Positions 22,173-33,951 of a stretch of 64,000 bases of DNA are shown here, one piece after another. The notes below the pieces were generated by a model. That model had not been told where the DNA came from. It saw only the letters and a list, made by a program, of their open reading frames with translations, and did no database searches. Location: positions 1,180,501 to 1,244,500 of the forward strand of contig JBANSL010000014.1 in the NCBI GenBank assembly GCA_037127255.1, written 5' to 3'. Made by a program: the position numbers and the translations under genes. The number at the start of each line of letters is the position of its first letter. Within the stretch, counting starts at the first letter, position 1. The stretch comes from Persicaria tinctoria (taxonomy: Eukaryota > Streptophyta > Magnoliopsida > Caryophyllales > Polygonaceae).

Positions 22173-23457
22173 AGAGCACAGCCCTGTTGGGGTTGGGGTT
22201 ATGTAACCGGGCGCCAGTCAAAGAGGGAGAGATCGACGGCTGAGATCCTATTTCTCATCGTACGCTGCAGTCACAGCCACGTGATTTCATTTATTGTCCA
22301 CCGTACGATTTCCATCTCCCTCCTCCGTTTTTTATTTCACATAATTACACCAAACAACCTCAACTTTAGGAAGAGTGAAACTATAACCATGTGATTAATT
22401 TGTACAATAACAAATCCCGTATATCTCGGTTAGAGAATCGTCTGAAGGGTTTTATTGTACGCACTCTTCCATCGATTGTTTTGGGAGAATGCTTCCGAAT
22501 GATAACAAAGTATTAGAAAGCTAAACGGGAACAAGCAAAACCAAACACAAACGAACGGGAAAACACGAATAATAAAAAGAATGAAAGATGTCGGGGAATG
22601 CAACCAATGTAAAAGTTTTAAATGATACGACTCCAAACACTTCTCAAATACGCTTGCTAGAAAAGGTCGATTAATATTTAAAAATAATAATATTTATAAT
22701 GGTTTTTTAATGAACACTTATGCCACTACTGTTATTTTTAAAAGATTAGTCATGGATAGAATCAACTACTCGATGAGACTGCTCAATGAGTCAATTGTAA
22801 TATGTGTGAGTATTAAGGAGGAGATGGAAACTATATAAAGTATTAATTTTTTTAGTTAAAAGTTTAATTTAATTTCATAGTTTAATTCTAATAAGTAATA
22901 CATTTGTCTCAAAATTTGAGTCACTTAGTTTTGACACACTTTTTAATAAAATATTAATATTTTTTTTTATTAATTTTTAAAATAATTTCATACTTATTAC
23001 TCAATCTGATCCAAAATAATTAAGTGTCGTTTTATGTTTTCTAAGCAATTTAATAGATTCATTAATGAAAGTTGTTATTGAAGATTGTATTTGTTGACTA
23101 CTTTTTCTTTCAAACTCTCCACTTATTGGTTGACAAAGTTGGTAAGCATTTAATAAATGAAAAGATTTAGAAAAAAAATATATAATCAATGATAATTAAT
23201 ACTTTACTTAAAAATTGTGTCAAGAGTTAAAACGATACTTATTTTGAATCGGATGGAGTAACATGGAGTAATAAATACAACATTATTTTTATAAAATAAT
23301 TTAAAAAAATCAATATTTTTTAACAAATTTTAAATTCTTAAAAAATGTGCAAAAAATTAAAACGATAGGTATTTTAAGAGTGATAAAATATGAAATTTAA
23401 AAAAGTATTTTATCATTTTTAAAAAAAATGTATATGAATAGTAAACCATAAATATTA
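22173..23457. other. Intergenic
   Basis: The first 150 bp look like plant promoter DNA (CCACGTGAT, GTACGATT). A block at about 22531-22578 (GCAAAACCAAACACAAAC, then GGGAAAACACGAAT) is repeated at 49258-49305, next to the copied RCC1 tail. From 22660 the DNA is very AT-rich. TTTTGAATCGGATGGAGTA near 23243 resembles a single Stowaway end. Confidence 0.45.
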
Positions 23458-23699
23458 CTCCCTCCGTTCGGCAAAACATGTTATTTTAGTGTGTTATTTT
23501 TGTTCAAAAAAACTTCTCATTGTATGTATTTTGGAGTTCACTTTACAAAAATGCCCTTGACATAATTGATGGTTTATTAGTTGTAGTTTTCGATAAAGTA
23601 AAAAAGAGGGTAATAATTGAGGGTAAATTAGTAGATTTGTTAATTGTCTTAAAACTTGTAAAATAAGCTAAAATGACATGTTTTGCCGAACGGAGGGAG
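23458..23699. mobile_element. Stowaway MITE (Tc1/mariner superfamily)
   Basis: The 242-bp element has about 31-bp terminal inverted repeats: CTCCCTCCGTTCGGCAAAAC on the left and the complement, ending GAACGGAGGGAG, on the right, with one or two mismatches. The flanking dinucleotide is TA on both sides, as Stowaway requires. It has no coding capacity. Confidence 0.9.
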
Positions 23700-23701
23700 T
23701 A

Positions 23702-25874
23702 CTACCTATGAAACAAAGGAGTACTATTTACTCAACTATTCCAAAATTAGGGTTATTTATTGTAATTTTGCCTTTTTAATATTAATGGTAGGAGATTAAA
23801 ACCATTTTACTCCGTAATGACTTTTTTTTATAACAAAGAGAAAAATCAAGTGACAAGGAGTCCTAGTAGAATAGGAGAGGAGGGCCCCACCGTCAGGGGT
23901 GGGGGTGGTGATGTGTTGAGGGGACATGACCACGTGTAGTCGAGATCACATGACAGCTTGTGTTACGTGGATAGCTGTGATTGGATGATAGCACGACCCT
24001 CAAGGACTGTGGGGGTCCACTTTGCTCCGTCGAAACCAGAGAGAAAGAGCGGCAATTATTTGTTAATGATGAACGCTGAGTTGCTTATAATTGCAAAATC
24101 ATCACATATAAATCATTCACTCTTTTTTTTTTTTTTTTTTTGTACCACAACCACCACAAAAATAATTCAATGCTTACTAAGGTTTGGGAAATTAAATCAA
24201 GTACAAAGAAATTGTGATATTTTAAGGTATTTTATGACTAACATATACTCATTTATGAAAGATCAATTGAGATAAATGCACTTAGCGACGAGAAACGAGC
24301 ATTTTGTATAGAGACAAATTGACAAAATTTACAGAAGAAGAAACAAAAGGCAAAGAAGTCTGAATCGAAGAATGGATCCGGAAGGGACGAGGGGATCCAC
24401 ACACCGTAATGAGAGGGGGGATGAATGCAAAATACAAAGAAGAGATCGATATTTTTTGACGCCCAGAGAGATTGATGTTCGTCAAATCCCAATCGAATAA
24501 TAAATGGCTAGAAATCAGCATATGAAAATGATGGATCCTCTTGGTTTGTCCCCTACCCACATGCCCTTCTTTACTCACTCCTACCTCCAAATTGAATTAC
24601 ATCTTCCATTTTGGCCTTTTGTTCATCACCGTTTGAAGTTGGTACACTCAATGTCGCGTTAAACCTTAGCTAAGACGATTACGATCTTTCCCTTCTACTC
24701 GAGCTCAACTAGTTGATTCGAATTTTATCAATCTTTATTAAAACATTAGTACTGTATTGTTGTGAAAAATATGTGTTACTGGAAGACCTAAGGTGGGTTA
24801 GTAAACCCTAGGAAAAGGTCCATTTAAAAATGGGTCCACTAAAATTTAAAAGTCAAGGCCCAGAAATCAATTAAATTGAATGAATATGAATATGAAATGT
24901 CAAGGAGGGGGCCCATTTCAGCACCTGTGTGGGCCCACTCTTTCTTCTGCCTTACAGCATTGCTTTTGCTGTGAAAATAATAATAATAATATAATAATAA
25001 TCTCCTCTCAGAGACTGGAGTAATCAACGTGGACATATCAATGGAGGAAAATAAAATTTTCACCTTTCTAGCTCAGGACATGAAAGATGAGACATATCCG
25101 TTATATAGTATTCTGTACGTTTCCCTTACTTCATACTCATCCCATTAAAAATATAGGAGTAAGATGTTTTATTTTTCGACGCCTATTTTAAGGTGTTAAA
25201 AACTATACTTCGTATAAAATATTGTTTTTTGAATACAAAATGCTTTAAGTAACAAATATTAAATCTATTTCACCAAAATAATAAAAATTTAATATTTTAT
25301 ATGATTTTTAACTCTTTAAATATGTGTTAAATAGTAAAAAAATCTTACATTTAAGAGTGTATCAATAAAATATTATGCATAGAGCTACTACAGTACTGTA
25401 CTAACATCTAAAAAATGAGAAATTTTAGTGTGTTAAGAGTAAGCAATTTTTTGGGTCCCAATATACAAGAGACAAGTAGGCCCATTATTGTTTATCTAGC
25501 ATTGAACATTGATTAATTTTCTGTTTTTTTTTAAATGCAGTTTTCAAAGATGCAAAAGGCCAAAATATGTTTAAAAAAAGAACTTTTTTCAAAATATTAA
25601 CTGAATAGTGATTTTTATTATCTCGTTTAACGATTGTGAATGTAAGATTGAAAGCTGTTTGTCATTTAAAGGGTTTATTGAACGAAACCACAGGACAAGC
25701 ACAAAAGTACAAGCTCAAATTCAGGGATATTGGTTGAGAAATACAAAGTCAATAAACAGATACACCCTCTATATACCAAGAGGAGAACAAGCCTCGTGAT
25801 TCAGCTGATCTCGATCCGAAACTTTTGCAAGTTTCGGATTTTTATGCTCAATATAATTGATATCGGGTAATTAA
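23702..25874. other. Intergenic, downstream flank of the RCC1 gene
   Basis: No gene is recognised. The 24253-24590 minus-strand frames overlap each other without a domain. A T20 tract lies near 24121. The last part (about 25608-25874) is probably the 3' UTR of the RCC1 gene, because it is copied together with the terminal exon at 49.3 kb. Confidence 0.45.
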
Positions 25875-28800
25875 CTATGCGAATTCAAGTATCGCACCTG
25901 TGTGATTGAACCCGCAAGAAAGATCCAATGCCTTCACATCTCTGCCGAAATCTACCCTTGCAGGTTCGATATGGTCAACATCTGTCCCATGCCCCTGCAC
26001 GCACAAAGACGAAGAGCTTGAAACCCGAAAGAGACAACATACACGGAAGTATTGTAACTTGCAATCATACTTCAACAAAGATGATTCATTTTGCACCATA
26101 CAGTCGGATACTAAAAAGGCAGACATAAAAATAACACAAGAAAGTGAACTAGATACAAACCAATTGTCCAGCAGAAGAGTGACCATCAGAGGCAAATGTT
26201 CCATATGACCCGCCCCAACCCCAGGTGAATATCTGGCCATCTAAAATGAAGTGCAGACGCTGCGTTATTTCAAGAAAAGACGATGCAAGCAAACTTATGT
26301 AGTCAAGAGAGTAATCAACTAAATAAACCACAAATTTCCATAGTTGAGAACCAACTTTTGCACAGTAAAAAATCTTCACAAAGGGGTATAATGCAGCTAA
26401 CAGTAAACTTTTTCTTCTAACATATAAAAGCTTTACTGACAAATAAAAGCTAGGAAAGATATCTTTTTTGGCTTTATATAAGTTACTGAATGCTAAAAAC
26501 AAATAGGAGCAGCCATTAAACTATTAAAGTAAATCCTTTTCCTGATCAAGGAAAAAAATGCATGCCAACAATTACTTCAAATCCAACTAATTTGTACCAG
26601 AAATAGCAGCGGTGTGTTTCCAGCCACAAGAGACCTGCAGCAACATTTAAGGGGAAAGAAATAGTATAATTTGGTTCAGACAACTGCAGAAACAAGCTAT
26701 GCATGAAACAAATGTAGGGAAGCAACTGTGATTTTGAGTTTCAGTTTTGAACGCCTTAGTAACAACCAAGGATGCTAGTTATCAAAACTGAGAAATCAAG
26801 GACAGCACAAACCTTGTATACTGAGTTCCTTATGAATGGGCCAAGAACCCTCTCAGGCTGATGAGCAACTTCGGTATAACTGAATTGTAAGAAGACGTAG
26901 TCCATCAATAACAGAAGTTCTCATTCAGTACAAGCATTTGAATATTAATATATTATATACATTTACAGGCATTTTTGGGGGATTCATACCCAACACCAAG
27001 ACAACCGTTCTCATTTGAACCCCATGTGTATAGCTCCCCACCACCTGAGAAGAACGTATCCTTAGGGATGAGGCAAAGTTCATAAAAATACATCAGTTCA
27101 AAAGAAATTCTCTCATGCTCTAAAACACTAGGCAGATCATCACATTCTAAATTCAGCAGTGAAAACTAGCAAGAATAATTAACCGATGGCAAAAGGATTA
27201 AAGTTGAAGGTAAAAGCAATAGCAAGGAATATATAAGCGAAATAAAATCTTAGTCGATATCCTTTGAAGTATTTGCAAACCTCAAGAACTCTTTCTGTAA
27301 GATTAATGATCCAAAAAGACCTCGAGTTCTAACCCACTTCTAGTGGAAGTTGTTCCCTGAACACTAAACATGATATTCTGATGAGCTAGCAAACCTCTTC
27401 TAGGATATAAGCCCGGTCTACTAATGGATACAAACATAAGCAACAAAGTTTTTCAAGTAGCACTACATTGATCACATCTTAATAGCTGCATTGGTTCATA
27501 ACTTCATATATTAATATGCATCAGGCACCGATACCTGCCCATTCATCTTCTCTGAATATATATGCCGACAGCTGAATATGAGAAATGAAACTACAAGAAC
27601 AAGGTAAAGGAAATTACATGTTATGATACAAGTGTGATAACCACCGCAAGCAACATCCTCACAAAATGGTATTTCTTGCAGCATTATTGGTGTAGTTGCA
27701 TTGTTTGGCTTTCTGAATCCCTATAATTCATTTCTTCAGTCAACAAATAGTTAATAAAATATATTTTATTATAATTACAAAAAGAAAAAACACTTGCAGA
27801 ATACATAAGTTGATATGAATATTTGAATTGTCTATAGATGCTCACCACTTTATTTACAGCCCTTTCACCAAATAAAAAGACACAACCATTCTCTGCATGA
27901 TCAAAGTTTATACATTATAGCAAACTAGTTATAGCAAATGCAATATAATCTAAGCATAGGTTATCTATAATTTATAAATAGATCAAAATACCATCAATAC
28001 AAGCTGAATGTAGTAGCCCGGCAGCAACACTTTTGACCTATATATGCAATTAGGAACTGAGAAAAAATTAATGCCATATGATATCAAAGATCCTGGATGG
28101 ATGAGATATAAAAAATGCAAAGCCTCCAGGAATTAAAATGAAAAGGTACCTTTACACCCTCAAGTTCTTTGATAAGTCTGGGCGAGTATTCACTGCAATT
28201 TCAACTTGTCAACAACATCATAAACCAATCTTCCTGTCCAGAATGTTCTGTACAGTAATCCACCTATCCCTAGCAATGACGACAAAAAAGCGACAAGAAC
28301 ACTGAAATATCAAATATACCTGTTGCTCTGCAGAAAGCCTAATATGCTAGGTCGATGTCCATGACCAAGCCTTCCATATTGGCCACTTCCCCAACTCAAG
28401 GCCACACCTTCATCTAAATATCAGAAAAAAAGAATGCAGTCAAACCTCACATCCAACTACATCGTTGAAAGAACAAGCAGCAACAGGCTCAAGTCTCATG
28501 CTTGATAATACCTGTGACAGCGATTGAATGTTCTGAACCCAATGCTGCCATTTTCATCTTCATGCCAGCCAGATGGTCAACTTTGGTTGGCCTTGGAACA
28601 ACCTTAGGAGCCTCTAAGGACATTTAAAATGATCAAACAAAAAAATATTAACATCACAAAACTATTAACAAGGTTGATGTAAATTTAATATATTAGAGAT
28701 AACATTCAATCTAAAATGCGGTTAAACATCTTGCGTTCGCAATACAAATGTTCAACCAATTGTATAATTGTTACCACAAATCAAAATCGCATAAAGGTCC

Positions 28801-30530
28801 AGCTTCCTCTATTACAAATAATTGAACTACTTAAAGAGCAACCCTTAAAAAAAATCAAAATACAATGATAATTGCACCTTCCATATTCCCCAATCCCCAC
28901 TCCCTCCTTGGAGATAAAGAAAACACTAATGATGCACTTTGTCACTAATTCATCATTCCCTAAGTTTAGCAAATGCAACAATAACTGTATCTGCCATTAA
29001 AATGTCCATTTTCCAAAGGATATCATTCAAATAACTAAAATATTATCATTATCAAATGTTAATCAAATTGGGAAGCTAAAACATGTGGTCACAAATAAAA
29101 TTTGGCATCATTAGCATAAATGAAACCCCTAAAATGTGCGTAAGAGTAAGAAAATGGTTGTGGTAAAGTCATTACTCTTTCCAAGGCCAAGTTGCCCACA
29201 GGAATTCCTTCCCCATACATACAGCTTCCCATCCTCTACACAGACAAGAAAGAAAACTGTCAATTCACAACAAAAGTAAAGGTGGAGCATTATGAAAGTA
29301 ATCCACTAATTTAAAATGCAAACGCCCCAAAGAAGAAGAAACAAGATAGACTAAAACGTGCCTACAAAAGAGAAACGAATGAGATGAAATATGATCAAAT
29401 AACACTAGAAAGTTGGAAAACCATATACCTGTAATGGCACAGGAGTGGTTATAACCAGCTGAAATGTGTTTTACTTCCTTCTTAAGCCCAGAAATTTCAA
29501 CTGGCTCCTACAGCAAGTCAGCAAGTACATGGTGATTTTAAATTCTAAACACAAAGAGTGCCATTGCACTTCAGGGCAAAATACAATCTAAAAAAACAGA
29601 ATGCGGATTTATCCTGAATCCTGAATCATATTACTAACCACTATGTAACTGTTGTCATCTGAAATGCCAAGCTGCCCAAATTTATTGAGTCCAGATGCAT
29701 AGACCCGTCCTGATTCTGAAATGGAAGTCATATGAGATGGTAAGCCCCTTGACAAAAAGCAAGAAATTTACAACTTAAACAGTAGGATCAAGTTCGGGGC
29801 ATCAAAGGTCAGAATACAGATTCCAGTCCAGTGGCACAAAATAAAATTAAGATTAAGACAGTAAAGCATAGCCTCCGCATTTCAGAAACTGAACAGAACA
29901 CCCACACCTAACTTGACGATGAAAACAGAAAGAAAGGATACAACTAATCAAGCACCCGCCATGTTTTAACTCTCCTCTCCAGTGTAGACTCCAAAGATCC
30001 AGTATTCATATCCAACGGAGAACTCAAATAAACAATCCATTCCCAGAGCCGTGGCAGCTAACAATTGATTCAATCCAGTATTGCAGTTAGGATTTCCACA
30101 CATTCAGATGTAGAACTGAACAGGATTTCTTGATCATTACATATAAATTAATTAAGATAATGTAGGAAAGTATGATATCTTCTATTCACTTTTGATTTGA
30201 GAAATGAACACAGCACAATCGATCACAGTCGAGAACAAAATAAAGCTGAACGGAGAAATTGCAACGAGAAACCTCACCGGTGAGAAAAAGCGTATGGGCA
30301 CCGCCACATGCGACGGCGCGGAGGCTATCAAAACTGGAGCACACCACAGGCTTCCATTGCGAGTCCAAGCTCCCAAGCCCTAACCTCCCGTAATCTCCAT
30401 TCCCCCATAGTGCAGCAAACCTCTTCCCTTCACTGTGAACCGAAAAGCAGCGCCTCCGAAAATCCAAACCTAAACCTAATTCCGATCCTCCAGCTAGCTT
30501 CGAGAGGCCGGCGCAGGATCTACGCCACAT
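25875..30530 (-). CDS. RCC1-repeat family protein, probably mitochondrial (RUG3-like), 15 exons, 420 aa
   Basis: Exons, read right to left: 30530-30278, 29715-29639, 29507-29429, 29235-29176, 28613-28512, 28413-28320, 28192-28150, 28037-27992, 27892-27846, 27720-27618, 27044-26990, 26879-26813, 26634-26598, 26240-26161, 25994-25875. All introns are GT-AG, phases agree throughout, and the coding length is 1263 nt ending in TAG. Repeat signatures recur, for example ALWGNGDYGRLGLG, YASGLNKFGQLG, YVWGRNSCGQLGLG, LSWGSGQYGRLGHG, YTWGSNENGCLG and FTWGWGGSYG, each followed by a CG..H or similar strand, as expected for a seven-bladed propeller. The N-terminus (MWRRSCAGLSK, then FRRRCFSVHS) is arginine-rich without acids, like a mitochondrial presequence. 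Arabidopsis RUG3 is a mitochondrial RCC1 protein needed for nad2 splicing and complex I; assignment to it here is inferred. Confidence 0.9.
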
Positions 30531-30794
30531 TGCGATCGCAGGAGGAGTTCATGGAGCAGAAGAAGAAGATTGAGAGAAGGAAAATCTGAAGCGGATGAGA
30601 AATTGGAGGTGAAGTTGATCGAATTGGGAATCTGGATATCAACTACCTACCAAGGAAAAGTGTTGAATTGAAGAGCTGACAAAGAAGCCGGGAAGGTGAT
30701 CGAACCGATTGATGGTGTTCAGCACTGCAACGTAACGCTCTTCTGGAAGTTGTTGGAACTGACGACGCCATCAACGCTTATTCGAACTTCTTAA

Positions 30795-30839
30795 TGGGCT
30801 GGGCCGGCCTTATAACTTATAAGCCCAGTTTTTAGCCCA
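30795..30839 (-). promoter_or_regulatory. Cluster of site II elements upstream of the RCC1 gene
   Basis: Four TGGGCY motifs lie within 45 bp: TGGGCT at 30795, TGGGCC at 30800, and the complements AGCCCA at 30822 and 30834. They start about 265 bp upstream of the ATG. Site II elements are bound by TCP factors and are enriched in plant genes for mitochondrial and ribosomal proteins, which suits the predicted targeting. Confidence 0.5.
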
Positions 30840-30921
30840 CTTGTTGTCCAACACAAATATCCGCTATCAGAAGTAACACACCAAAAATTAGGGGGGACAA
30901 TCGGATGGTTAGGGTACTTAA

Positions 30922-31097
30922 TGTTAAAGTTGGTGTAGAGGAACACACGTTCTGTTGATTCACTAAAGAGAATATATAGAGAATTACAATGGTGATGGGA
31001 TAGAGGTGGAGTGAATTTTGACTAATTCTTAACCCTAATGAATGGAAATAATTAAATCCTAATAATAATAATATAAATAATTATTATTTTCCTAATA
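30922..31097 (-). repeat. TRIM terminal repeat (3' LTR in element orientation)
   Basis: Starts TGTTAAAGTTG and ends CCTAATA. It differs from the partner repeat by a few substitutions and by lacking the ACTCTAACCGTTTG stretch. Confidence 0.85.
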
Positions 31098-31955
31098 TAC
31101 CCCACAGTTAAAGCAAGAGATATCGAAACTGAAAACTGGATAAATACGAAATAAACAATAAACAATAAATAATAAATAATAGTTTTTTTTTTGTGTGTAA
31201 GTTGGCCTCTTTGCCGACGTTGATCCAGCCATTGTGAAACATCACAAGTCTTGCTTCTACGGAGGTGAGATCCAGCGGCACCGAAACTTTCCCGTTCGGA
31301 GTCGGCCGGAATTGACATCGCAAGTGGCTAAGGAGGAGACGGCGAGGGGTAGTGACGGGGATTGCAGGCAGGCCGATGCGGGTCCTTGGTGGCGGCGGTG
31401 GTCAGCAGTGTTGCCTGCAGAATCGATTCGAAATTGGATGTGAATGATTTGTTATGGTTTCAGATAAGGTTTTTGAATAGGGTTGTTTGGGGGAGTATAT
31501 AGAATGTGTTGAGATCATTTTGGAGCTCGTAGATGGCTTCAATGGTGGTGGCAACAAAAGTTGAAATTGGATTCGCCCAAAGGCGGGTTTGTGTGGTCGA
31601 TATGGTTTTGACCGAAAGTTGGTTGGCAAAAGCCGAAAATTGGATTAGCCCGAAGGCGATTTTGTGTGGCTGAAATTGGTTTTGGCCAATTAAAAGTAAG
31701 AATAAAAGGCCGACATGGTTTTGGCCGAAATTGTGTTGGCGAAAGCCAAAATTTTTGGTTAGTGCGGAAGCGGTTTTGTAATGGCCGGAGCCAAGATTGG
31801 ATTGTCGGTAGGCGGTTAGGGAATAAGGAAGAAAGGCCGACATGGTTTTGGCCATTGAAGAGTTTTTGGTTTGGCAGAAGCCATTAGTTTTGAGGATCGG
31901 AGCCGTTAGGCTAAGAGGGGATCGGAGCCGTTAGGCTAAGAGGGCTCTGATACCA

Positions 31956-32143
31956 TGTTAAAGTTGATGTAGAGGAACACACGTTCTGTTGATTCACTAA
32001 AGAGAATATATAGAGAATTACAATGGTGATGGGGATAGAGGTGGAGTGAATTACTCTAACCGTTTGACTAATTCTTAACCCTGATAAATGGAAATAATTA
32101 AATCCTAATAATAATAATATAAATAATTATTATTTTCCTAATA
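31956..32143 (-). repeat. TRIM terminal repeat (5' LTR in element orientation)
   Basis: Starts TGTTAAAGTTG directly after the primer-binding site and ends CCTAATA before the CTTAA duplication. It keeps about 12 bp missing from the partner. Confidence 0.85.
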
Positions 32144-32339
32144 CTTAAGTCGGGTTGGGTCGAGTCATATGGGTTATTTACTTTTTAGATCGAACTTTTT
32201 AAACTTTTTGTTTTTAGAAGGAGATAGTTATCCGTGTTAACCTACCGGAGATATTTCGACCCCTAACATTATCGTGTAGAAAAAATAAATAGAGAGGAAG
32301 TAAATACTGTAAAATTCATTACACTTGAAAAAAAATAAT

Positions 32340-32790
32340 GTACAATTCCATAGGTTAAGAAACTCGATTTGAAAAAATTATCTATACGGAATTCTGGTCG
32401 CAACTGTAATCATCGCACGGTGGGAGGTCGTCCGTACAGCTCGCCTTGATTCCTTCCTTGAACTCGAGATAATAATGCAGATACATCGAGCTCTTCGGCT
32501 GTAGCGGGTCCCTGGGCCTACGCCCGATCTCGAAAATCCGAGAGGTCACCTCCAAGTGGGAGAACAGCTTTATGTGTCGTTTTTCGACAAGGTTCTTTAC
32601 GGCTTTAAGCAATAGAGGGGAGAAGGACACAGTCCTCGAACCATTGGGGTACGTCGTCCGGTTCTTCGGTTCTCAATGAGTTGGTGATTGGTGTCGTCGA
32701 GAGGCTCGTCGTTTGCCCTAATCGCGTCGCCGACAGTGCATCCGATTGTGATTGCAATTGCAAGCGTTAGGAGAAGAAGGGATCATCCAA
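32340..32790 (-). pseudogene. Truncated copy of the 228-aa secreted cysteine-rich gene
   Basis: The minus strand matches the intact gene at 45352-46038 over its 3' flank, its C-terminal half (readable as FSPLLLKAVKNLVEKRHIK to CDDYSCDQNS) and its signal-peptide region. The middle is deleted: GAGAAG joins directly to GACACAGTCCTCG, removing the segment with the first cysteine cluster. About 65 bp near the C-terminus are also missing after ATACGG, and a 1-bp insertion (GACAGTGCAT against GACGTGCAT) shifts the N-terminal frame. It cannot make the full protein. Its upstream end joins aspartic-protease sequence at about 32790. Confidence 0.8.
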
Positions 32791-33560
32791 TACCCGTCCC
32801 AATTAGAGTCTTTGGGCGCCTTCAATGGCCTGCGAATGACATGCCAAAAACACCCGGAGCCGCCATCACTTCATCGCCCTCGTAAAACATTCCTTAGTTA
32901 TGGGTTCCTACACCCATGAACGTGACGAGATCGGTGACTACGTACCTACTCGAATTCGTCCCGTCCGTGTAGGTGAGCACGTAGGTACATTTCATCGTCC
33001 TAACTTCGCATCCACCATTGAAACCGATCATCGCCACACATTCCAAAGAAGTGCAGGCGGCAGCCTCAAAGCTGGAGGACCGAGTAACTCATCAAAACCA
33101 TTTAGTCATACCACAAAACCCACCCCAACATATCACAAAATTGGTCACCTACCTCTTTCAATGGCCCATATCGAGCCAATGTATCGTTTCGACAATCCAC
33201 TTCTCAATAGGAATAGTGGATGACATATTCTTGTTGAAGCGATACATTGGCTTAGTACGGGTGACCAATTTTGTGATACGTTGGATGGAATTTGTGGTAT
33301 GGCTAAAGGGTTTTGACTTTTGAGGTTGTGTGTTCAATTTAGGGGTATTTGTCGATCTTATATAGATTGTACACTAGAGGGTTATCATTAATTTTGTATG
33401 GTGTATCTAACCCTAACCCCCCAAATCGAAACCGACATGGTCGATGCATCATTTGTGAATTGCCTCTGATGTTGGTAGTTGAATACATGCACAATGCAAG
33501 TGCTACAAACGTTGGTAGTTGAATGCATGCACATTGCAATTTGCTAACAACCGGCCACCA
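32790..33560 (-). pseudogene. Aspartic-protease-like pseudogene and its promoter, fused to the preceding fragment
   Basis: The minus strand matches the protease locus at 55925-56880, including the promoter region (GGTTATCATTAATTTTGTAT and CGGCCACCACATACATAC blocks). Relative to that locus about 60 bp are lost between two CCAT copies near 32928, stops interrupt the frame, and the C-terminal half with the second active site is absent. It retains a G that the 56-kb copy has lost, so the two decayed independently. At about 32790 the sequence switches to the signal-peptide end of the cysteine-rich gene. The N-terminal region is also present in inverted form (33095-33205). Confidence 0.75.
33095..33320. 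repeat. Imperfect inverted repeat of the protease N-terminal segment
   Basis: The arm at about 33100-33202 (from AAAACCATTTAGTCATACCA to GCCAATGTATCGTTTCGAC) is complementary to the arm at about 33236-33318 (from TTGAAGCGATACATTGG to GCTAAAGGGTTTTGAC), with scattered mismatches. About 35 bp separate them. A transcript through it would fold into a hairpin. Confidence 0.75.
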
Positions 33561-33702
33561 CATACATACAACTAGTAATTACCCTGAAAAATTTGGTAAA
33601 ATGTCTATTTACAAAGTCTAATTAACTAAATGTTCATTTTAGAAAGATAATTAAGTAAGTGTCCAAAATTTTATTAAACCCCAAACTACCCCTCCTTTAA
33701 TA

Positions 33703-33945
33703 TGTTGGAAACAAAATCGATCCGAGATCTGAGCTTAATATGTGATTGCTGGAGCTGATTTGAGAAGATGATGAATAGAAAACGCAATGGAGGGAAACGA
33801 AGAACCTTTGATTTCTTGTGAATGAAGAAGCAGCATTTATGTAAGTATTTATAATATTGGATTGGACCAAAGCCCACACAATAATAGGCCCAAAACTACT
33901 AAACATGTGATCCCGGATTTAGAAAACTAATCCTGTATCCTATCA
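33703..33945 (-). repeat. 3' LTR of the truncated Copia element
   Basis: On the minus strand this 243-bp LTR starts TGATAGGATACAGG just after a polypurine tract (AAGGGGGG) and ends TTTCCAACA. It holds a TATA-like TATAAATAC. No second LTR copy lies in the window, so it marks one end of a broken element. Confidence 0.75.
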
Positions 33946-33951
33946 CCCCCC

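Larger units (their letters stand above)
30922..32143 (-). mobile_element. TRIM (terminal-repeat retrotransposon in miniature)
   Basis: Two direct repeats of 176 and 188 bp bracket an 858-bp interior without pol genes. The flanking target duplication CTTAA is present on both sides (30917-30921 and 32144-32148). A primer-binding site complementary to initiator Met-tRNA (GCTCTGATACCA on the plus strand, 31944-31955) abuts the right repeat, so the element reads on the minus strand. A purine tract abuts the left repeat (TGTGGGGTA on the minus strand). The interior has repeated GGTTTTGGCC blocks and a 26-bp tandem duplication near 31895-31945. With no coding capacity it must have moved with enzymes of another element. 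Confidence 0.85.

Noticed and set aside
24253..24590. Two overlapping minus-strand frames near 24.4 kb
   Set aside because: No motif, no splice context, and the two frames contradict each other.
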